Source of the DNA: Nonomuraea africana
GTDB taxonomy: Bacteria; Actinomycetota; Actinomycetes; Streptosporangiales; Streptosporangiaceae
Direction: 5' to 3'
Length of the DNA stretch: 64,000 bases
Assembly: GCF_014873535.1 (NCBI RefSeq)
Contig: NZ_JADBEF010000001.1
Span: 5,518,001-5,582,000, forward strand
A model generated the notes under the pieces. That model was not told where the DNA came from. It was given only the letters and a program-made list of their open reading frames with translations, and searched no databases. This document shows, in pieces, positions 59,262 through 64,000 of this stretch (position 1 is the first letter of the stretch; each line of letters starts with the position of its first letter). The position numbers and the translations under genes were made by a program.

Positions 59262-60563
59262 GTGTCGTTGCGCGTGGCAGTCGTCGGATCGGGCCCCGCC
59301 GGCATCTACACGGCCGAGGCACTGGTGAAGCAGTCGGCGAGCCCCGTCGAGGTGGACGTGCTCGAACGGCTGCCCACGCCGTACGGGCTGGTGAGATACG
59401 GGGTGGCGCCCGACCACACGTCGATCAAGTCGATCGCCACCTACCTCCAGCGGGTGCTCGAGCTGCCGCAGGTGCGCTTTCTCGGCGGGGTGACGCTCGG
59501 CTCGGAGGTGTCCGTCGACGACCTGCTGGCCTGCTACGACGCCGTCGTCTACTGCACGGGCGCGATGGTCGACAGGAAGCTCGGCATCCCCGGCGAGGAC
59601 CTGGTGGGCAGCGTCGCCGCGACCGACTTCGTGAACTGGTACTGCGGCCATCCCGACGTCTCGCCCGACATGTTCACCCTCGACAGCCCCGAGGTCGCGG
59701 TGATCGGCGTCGGCAACGTGGCGGTGGACGTCGTGCGGGTGCTGGCCAAGACCGCCGAGGAGCTGAGCTCCACGGACGTGCCCGACGACGTGCTGAGCAG
59801 GCTGGCCGACAGCCAGGTCAAGGCCATCCACATGATCGGCAGGCGCGGTCCCGAGCACGCCAAGTTCACGCTGAAGGAGCTGCGCGAGCTCGGCGCGCTG
59901 GCCAACGCCGACGTGTGCGTGCGTCCCGAGGAGGCCGTGGTGCTCGGCGGCGACTTCCCCCGCCAGGTCAAGGGCAACATCGAGGTGCTGAGGTCGTGGT
60001 CGGAGCGGGCCCCCGTCGGCCGTCCGCGCCGGCTGGACGTGCGGTTCTGGCTGCGGCCCGTGGAGATCCTCGGCAGCACCCGCGTGGAGGGACTGCGCCT
60101 GGAGCGGACCAGGCTGTCGGAGGAGGGCAGGGTCGTGGGCACGGGCGAGTTCGAGACGCTGCCCGTCGGGATGGTGCTGCGCTCGGTCGGCTACCAGAGC
60201 GTGCCGCTGCCTGGCGTGCCGTTCTCGACCGAGACGAACACCGTGCCGAACGTCCAGGGAAGGGTCCGCGACCGCGAGTACGTGGCGGGCTGGCTCAAGC
60301 GCGGGCCGACCGGCGTGATCGGCACCAACAAGTCGGACGCCGCCGAGACCGTCCGCACGCTGCTGGCCGACGATCCGCGCGGCCGGGTGACCTCGATCGA
60401 CGAGCTGCTCTCCGCCCGTGGCGTCAGGCCGGTCACCTACGACGACTGGCTGGCGATCGAGCGGGCGGAGGCCGCGCTCGCGCGCACGCTCGGCAGGGGC
60501 GAGCGGGTGAAGCTGGCCGGCCTCGAGGCGATGCTGGCCGCCTGCGGCCGAGTCGTGACATGA
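59262..60563 (+). CDS. FprA-like ferredoxin/adrenodoxin-type NADP reductase
   Basis: 433 residues. FAD site VAVVGSGPAGIYTAEAL, PTPYGLVRYGVAPDH (characteristic of the adrenodoxin-reductase type), NADP site VAVIGVGNVAVDVVRVL with IGRRGPEHAKFTLKEL. It feeds electrons to ferredoxins for P450 or other oxygenases. It closes the LLM operon, hinting that an oxidation is part of the pathway, though no ferredoxin gene is in the window. GTG start with GAGGAGG. Confidence 0.93.
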   Translation: MSLRVAVVGSGPAGIYTAEALVKQSASPVEVDVLERLPTPYGLVRYGVAPDHTSIKSIATYLQRVLELPQVRFLGGVTLGSEVSVDDLLACYDAVVYCTGAMVDRKLGIPGEDLVGSVAATDFVNWYCGHPDVSPDMFTLDSPEVAVIGVGNVAVDVVRVLAKTAEELSSTDVPDDVLSRLADSQVKAIHMIGRRGPEHAKFTLKELRELGALANADVCVRPEEAVVLGGDFPRQVKGNIEVLRSWSERAPVGRPRRLDVRFWLRPVEILGSTRVEGLRLERTRLSEEGRVVGTGEFETLPVGMVLRSVGYQSVPLPGVPFSTETNTVPNVQGRVRDREYVAGWLKRGPTGVIGTNKSDAAETVRTLLADDPRGRVTSIDELLSARGVRPVTYDDWLAIERAEAALARTLGRGERVKLAGLEAMLAACGRVVT

Positions 60564-60604
60564 GTGTTGTTCACTTTTGATGGATCTTCGGGTTAGGTTC
60601 CATC

Positions 60605-61999
60605 ATGCGCCGCTTACTCGCCCTCGCCGCGTCCGCCGTCCTCCTCGCCGCGTCCGTGCCGGCCGAGGCCGCCGTCCCCTCGATCGGGAAGATCACCGCC
60701 GACGGCCGCACCTACTTCACCGACATGCAGGGCCGGGTGCTCAAGCTGCGCGGGTTCAACGCGGGCAAGTGGCCGGGCGACAGGGTCACCGAGGCCGACG
60801 TCGCGGCGATGGCGGGCAACGGGCTCAACTTCCTGCGACTGATCGTCCAGTGGCAGTACATCGAGCCGCAGAAGGACGTCTACGACGAGGAGTACCTCGG
60901 CTACGTCGACCGCGTCCTGGGCTGGGCCGACCGCCACGGCCTGGAGGTCATGATCGACATGCACCAGGACGTCTACGGCCCGAAGTTCGGCGGGCACAAC
61001 GGCATCCCCGAGTGGGCCACCCGTGACGACGGCCTGCCGTTCGAGCGCAACCCCGACGACTGGTTCCAGGACTACTTCCAGCCCGCCGTGATGGCCGCCT
61101 TCGAGCACCTCTACGAGGACGCCGACCTGCGGGCCGAGCAGGTCGAGATGTGGCAGACGCTGGCGGCCAGGGTCGCCGGTCACCGCTCGCTGCTCGGCTA
61201 CGACCTGTTCAACGAGCCGTTCGGGCGCTTCCTCGAGGGCGAGGACCTGGTCACCGCCTCGGGCCGGATCGAGCGCACACAGCTGGCCGACATGTACCGC
61301 CGCCTGATCGCGGGGATCAGGGCCGTCGACAGGAAGTCGTGGATCTTCGTGGAGCCGACCGTGCTGGTCGGCGAGGGCGTACCGACCCAGCTGCCCCGCT
61401 TCGACGACCCCAGGGTCGGCTACGCGCCGCACATGTACTCCACCAGCGTCGAGGCGGGCGGCGACTGGGATCCCTCCAGCGGCTTCATCGAGCGCTACGA
61501 GGCCGCCATCGGCCAGTACCCCAGGGCCAATGAGATGCCCGTGGTCGTCGGCGAGTGGGGACCGCCCAACAGCCGTCTGCCGGGCAACCGTCAGCTGATC
61601 GCCGGCTCGGTCGCCGCCATGGACCGCTTCGCGAGCGGATGGGCGATGTTCTATTGGTGCAGGAGCGCCGGCGGCGGTTACTGCCAGCTCGACGCCGACG
61701 GCGCCGCCGCACCGGGCGCCGAGCCAGCCCTCGGCGCCTACGCCCGCAGGGTGGCCGGCCTGCCGGTCAGCGAGTCGTACGACCCGGTCTCCAGGACGCT
61801 CAAGCTCACCTACACCACCAGGCGCGGCGTGCACGCGCCGACCGAGATCTCCGTGCCGAGGGAGTTCTTCCCCCGCGGCGCGCGGGTCAAGGTCACCGGC
61901 GCCCGCGCCGCCGTGACGGCGCAGCGCGACGGGCTGCTCAGCGTGGCCGTCGGCGCCCGTCCGGGCACCGCCGTGACCATGACCGTCACTCCTCGGTAG
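60605..61999 (+). CDS. secreted GH5 glycosidase, endoglycoceramidase-like
   Basis: 464 residues. Sec signal peptide MRRLLALAASAVLLAASVPA with cleavage near AEA. Family 5 (beta/alpha)8 barrel: LRGFNAGKWPGD, LEVMIDMHQDVYGPKFGG, acid/base Glu in YDLFNEPFGRF, nucleophile Glu in VVVGEWGPPNSR. A beta-sandwich C-terminal domain follows. The DMHQDVYG block is typical of endoglycoceramidases, which cut the glycan from glycosphingolipids. 41 nt after fprA, possibly with its own promoter. Confidence 0.9.
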   Translation: MRRLLALAASAVLLAASVPAEAAVPSIGKITADGRTYFTDMQGRVLKLRGFNAGKWPGDRVTEADVAAMAGNGLNFLRLIVQWQYIEPQKDVYDEEYLGYVDRVLGWADRHGLEVMIDMHQDVYGPKFGGHNGIPEWATRDDGLPFERNPDDWFQDYFQPAVMAAFEHLYEDADLRAEQVEMWQTLAARVAGHRSLLGYDLFNEPFGRFLEGEDLVTASGRIERTQLADMYRRLIAGIRAVDRKSWIFVEPTVLVGEGVPTQLPRFDDPRVGYAPHMYSTSVEAGGDWDPSSGFIERYEAAIGQYPRANEMPVVVGEWGPPNSRLPGNRQLIAGSVAAMDRFASGWAMFYWCRSAGGGYCQLDADGAAAPGAEPALGAYARRVAGLPVSESYDPVSRTLKLTYTTRRGVHAPTEISVPREFFPRGARVKVTGARAAVTAQRDGLLSVAVGARPGTAVTMTVTPR

Positions 62000-62002
62000 C
62001 GT

Positions 62003-63154
62003 GTGACGATGCGCATCACCGTCGACGGTTTCGAGGACGTCCACCGGATCCAGCAGGACCGTTTTCCCGCGCGGGAGCCGGGCTGGCAACCCGTCCACAC
62101 GGTCTACGTGCCCGCCGACAGGTTCTCCTCCTCGACGCCTTCGACGTGGGGCGGCCAGGCCCTCGACCTGATGAAGACGCACCTGCCCGACACCGCCGCC
62201 CTGGCGGAGGTGTTCGAACTCCCTGAGGAGCTCGCGGCCGGGGTGCACGCGCGTGTCGCCGCCAAGCTGGCCGCCGAGCCCGTCGAGGACCTGCGCGTCG
62301 ACTTCGAGGACGGCTACGGCGTGCGCCCGGACGCCGAGGACGGCGACGCGGTGGCCGCGGGCGCGGCGCTGGCCGTCCTGCACGGCGAGGGACGGCTGCC
62401 CCGCAGGTGGGGGCTGCGGGTCAAGTCGTTCGCCGACGGCGACCCGGCCCGTTCCGTCCGCACGCTGGAGCTCTTCCTCACCGAGCTGGTCGCCAGGACC
62501 GGCACGCTGCCGCCCGGATTCACGGTCACCTTCCCGAAGGTGCTCATGGAGGAGTACCTGGGACAGTTCGCCGGGGTGCTGGCCGAGCTGGAGAGCGTCC
62601 TCGGCCTCCGGGCGCCGCTGCGGTTCGAGATCCAGGTGGAGGCGCCGCAGACCGTGCGGTTCCTGCGCACGGACCTGGCCGAGTCACTGGGCGGGCGGCT
62701 CGCGGCCGCCCACTTCGGCGTCTTCGACTACACCGCCGCGATCGGCCTGCCCCCGCACGAGCAGCGCCTTGACCATCCGGCCTGCGACCACGCCAGGCAC
62801 GCCATGCAGACCGCCTTCGCGGGGACGGGTGTGGAGCTGTCCGACGGCTCGCTGGCCGCCTCGCCCGCCTCGGGGTCGGCGCGGGACGTCCACGCGCTGT
62901 GGCGCAGGCACGCCGGCCTGGTGCGGCACTCGCTCGCGCACGGCTTCTACCAGGGCTGGGACATGCATCCCTCGCACCTGGTCTCCCGCTTCGCCGCCGT
63001 CTACGCCTTCCACCTGGAGCGCTACGACTCCTACGCGGCCAGGGTCAGGGCATGGGAGGAGAGCCGCGAGGCCGGCGGCGGCGTGATGGACGAGCCCGCG
63101 ACGATCAAGACCCTCGTCGCCGCGCTGCGCCGCGCCGACTCCGCCCTCGGCTGA
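62003..63154 (+). CDS. DUF6986 family (HpcH/CitE aldolase-like) protein
   Basis: 383 residues from GTG (ATG two codons later also possible). VEDLRVDFEDGYGVRP, FEIQVEAPQTVRFL and AHFGVFDYTAAIGLPP carry the acidic metal ligands of the CitE/HpcH TIM-barrel superfamily, and HGFYQGWDMHPSHLVSR is a family block. Probably a C-C lyase or hydrolase of an unknown acyl substrate. It starts 3 nt after the glycosidase stop. Confidence 0.8.
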   Translation: MTMRITVDGFEDVHRIQQDRFPAREPGWQPVHTVYVPADRFSSSTPSTWGGQALDLMKTHLPDTAALAEVFELPEELAAGVHARVAAKLAAEPVEDLRVDFEDGYGVRPDAEDGDAVAAGAALAVLHGEGRLPRRWGLRVKSFADGDPARSVRTLELFLTELVARTGTLPPGFTVTFPKVLMEEYLGQFAGVLAELESVLGLRAPLRFEIQVEAPQTVRFLRTDLAESLGGRLAAAHFGVFDYTAAIGLPPHEQRLDHPACDHARHAMQTAFAGTGVELSDGSLAASPASGSARDVHALWRRHAGLVRHSLAHGFYQGWDMHPSHLVSRFAAVYAFHLERYDSYAARVRAWEESREAGGGVMDEPATIKTLVAALRRADSALG

Positions 63155-63167
63155 CCGGGCGGCGTTC

Positions 63168-63845
63168 TCAGACGTCGCGGTCGATCAGGGCGCGCCACTG
63201 GGAGACCTGGCGGGTGTCGACCGGGGTGGTCCACGATTCGCGGACCGCGCTGCCGACGTGGAAGGCGCGCACGCCGTAGTCGAGCAGGGTCGGGATGTGG
63301 CGCAGCCGCAGGCCGCCGCCGGCGAGGATCAGCCCCGCGTCGCCCGCCTCGGCGCGGGCCTTGAGCACGGGCAGGCCGTCGGCGACGCCGGTGGGCGAGC
63401 CGGCGGTCAGCACGGTGGCCAGGTTGGGCAGCAGCCGCACCGCCCGCCACGACGCCTGGATGTCGGCGGCGTGGTCGACGGCCCGGTGAAAGGTCCACGG
63501 CAGCGGCGAGACCGCGTGGATCAGCGTCTCGGTGGCGGCGAGGTCCACGGCGCCGTCGGCGTCGAGGAAACCGAACACGAAGCCCGCCGCCCCCGCCTCG
63601 GCCAGCTCCTTCACCTGGGAGCTCAGCTTGTCGACGGAGTCGGCGCCGAAGTTCGCCTCGGTGCGCAGCATCACCATCTGGGGAAGCCGGCACTCCCTGG
63701 CGATCGCGGCGACCGTCTCCGTCGCGGGGCTGAGCCCGTCGGCCGCCATGTCGGCGACGACCTCCAGGCGGTCGGCGCCGCCCTGTTCTGCGGCCACGGC
63801 GTCGCGCACGTCGAGCGCGATCACCTCGAGCAAGGATCCGGTCAT
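63168..63845 (-). CDS. cutC: CutC-family copper homeostasis protein
   Basis: 225 residues from MTGSLLEVIALDVRDAVAAE. TIM-barrel family blocks GGADRLEVVADMAADGLSPA, AGAAGFVFGFLDADGAVDL, PWTFHRAVDH and ILTAGS-like VLTAGSPTGVADGLPVLK are present. Assigned a copper role in E. coli but the biochemical function is unsettled. Convergent with the DUF6986 gene. Confidence 0.9.
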   Translation of the reverse strand: MTGSLLEVIALDVRDAVAAEQGGADRLEVVADMAADGLSPATETVAAIARECRLPQMVMLRTEANFGADSVDKLSSQVKELAEAGAAGFVFGFLDADGAVDLAATETLIHAVSPLPWTFHRAVDHAADIQASWRAVRLLPNLATVLTAGSPTGVADGLPVLKARAEAGDAGLILAGGGLRLRHIPTLLDYGVRAFHVGSAVRESWTTPVDTRQVSQWRALIDRDV

Positions 63846-63870
63846 GAATCCGAGGTTATCGCCTATTCCA

Positions 63871-63894
63871 CCCTCCTCCCGGCAGAGAGGAGGG
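63871..63894 (-). terminator. terminator hairpin upstream of cutC
   Basis: CCCTCCTC (63871-63878) pairs with GAGGAGGG (63887-63894), 8 bp with an 8-nt loop. It probably ends the minus-strand transcript of the gene whose stop is at 63921. Confidence 0.55.
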
Positions 63895-63920
63895 CAGTGG
63901 GTCATATCTGACAAACCATG

Positions 63921-64000
63921 TCAGGCGTTGACAAGATCCGCTGTTCGGAACAGGTCGTCTGCGGTGCCGGTGCGCAGCAGCGCGGGCCGCTGGAACAGCG
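63921..64000 (-). CDS. 3' end of an unidentified minus-strand gene
   Basis: An open frame enters from the window edge and ends with TGA at 63921-63923; the last residues read LFQRPALLRTGTADDLFRTA then DLVNA. Too short to assign. Codon use (G/C third positions) agrees with a real gene. Confidence 0.5.
   Translation of the reverse strand, partial: LFQRPALLRTGTADDLFRTADLVNA

Overview
The window is chromosomal DNA of a very GC-rich filamentous actinomycete, most likely Streptosporangiales (Nonomuraea/Streptosporangium-like). This is judged from strong G/C third positions, frequent GTG and TTG starts, many 4-nt GTGA/ATGA start-stop overlaps, MenA/menaquinone, and the actinobacterial housekeeping order. 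No rRNA, tRNA or CRISPR array was seen.

Layout. (1) 1-3.5 kb: end of an ABC-2 permease, then rnj (RNase J) and dapA on the minus strand. (2) 3.9-21 kb: accessory island containing a GntR/UTRA regulator, radC, a hairpin-rich non-coding stretch, two paralogous tandem-winged-helix GntR proteins, an ASCH protein, a diiron protein, a divergent EamA exporter/MocR pair, GNAT-menA, an adenine-uptake/deamination operon, vapBC, and a GNAT-tenA-pucR operon. (3) 21-38.4 kb: the conserved information-processing block on the minus strand, rimP-nusA-ylxR-infB-DUF503-rbfA-nrnA-truB-ribF-rpsO-pnp-M16 protease-dapB, broken by a TnpB remnant, a VOC gene and a pentapeptide-repeat gene between ribF and rpsO. The usual neighbours dapB and dapA-rnj lie about 18 kb apart with region 2 between them, and thyX is not there. 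(4) 38.6-39.6 kb: a Tat-type lipoprotein and a DUF4439 ferritin-like protein. (5) 39.6-49 kb: a tightly coupled minus-strand operon with a broken enoyl-CoA hydratase, an acyl-CoA ligase fused to two hotdog domains, a complete Liv-type ABC transporter and a KAS III-like enzyme, with a divergent TetR gene and a duplicated operator. Two genes of this operon carry in-frame minisatellites. (6) 49-52.9 kb: two DUF4236 miniproteins, an alpha/beta hydrolase, proS and a membrane protein. (7) 53-63.9 kb: a short acyl-CoA dehydrogenase and a plus-strand operon (LLM oxidoreductase, three adenylate-forming proteins of which two are incomplete, FprA-like ferredoxin reductase) sharing a palindromic operator; then a GH5 glycosidase, a DUF6986 protein, cutC and the 3' end of one more gene.

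How the parts work together. Region 3 handles translation initiation, rRNA/tRNA maturation, RNA decay and lysine/diaminopimelate synthesis. Region 2 includes a purine module: an NCS1 permease, a divergent COG1001 deaminase and an adenine-type deaminase, with a PucR regulator nearby. Regions 5 and 7 look like two acyl-CoA catabolic modules: import or activation of a carboxylic acid, hydration/dehydrogenation, and TetR-type control. Substrates cannot be read from sequence. All functions are inferred from recognisable motifs and gene order; no database search was run.
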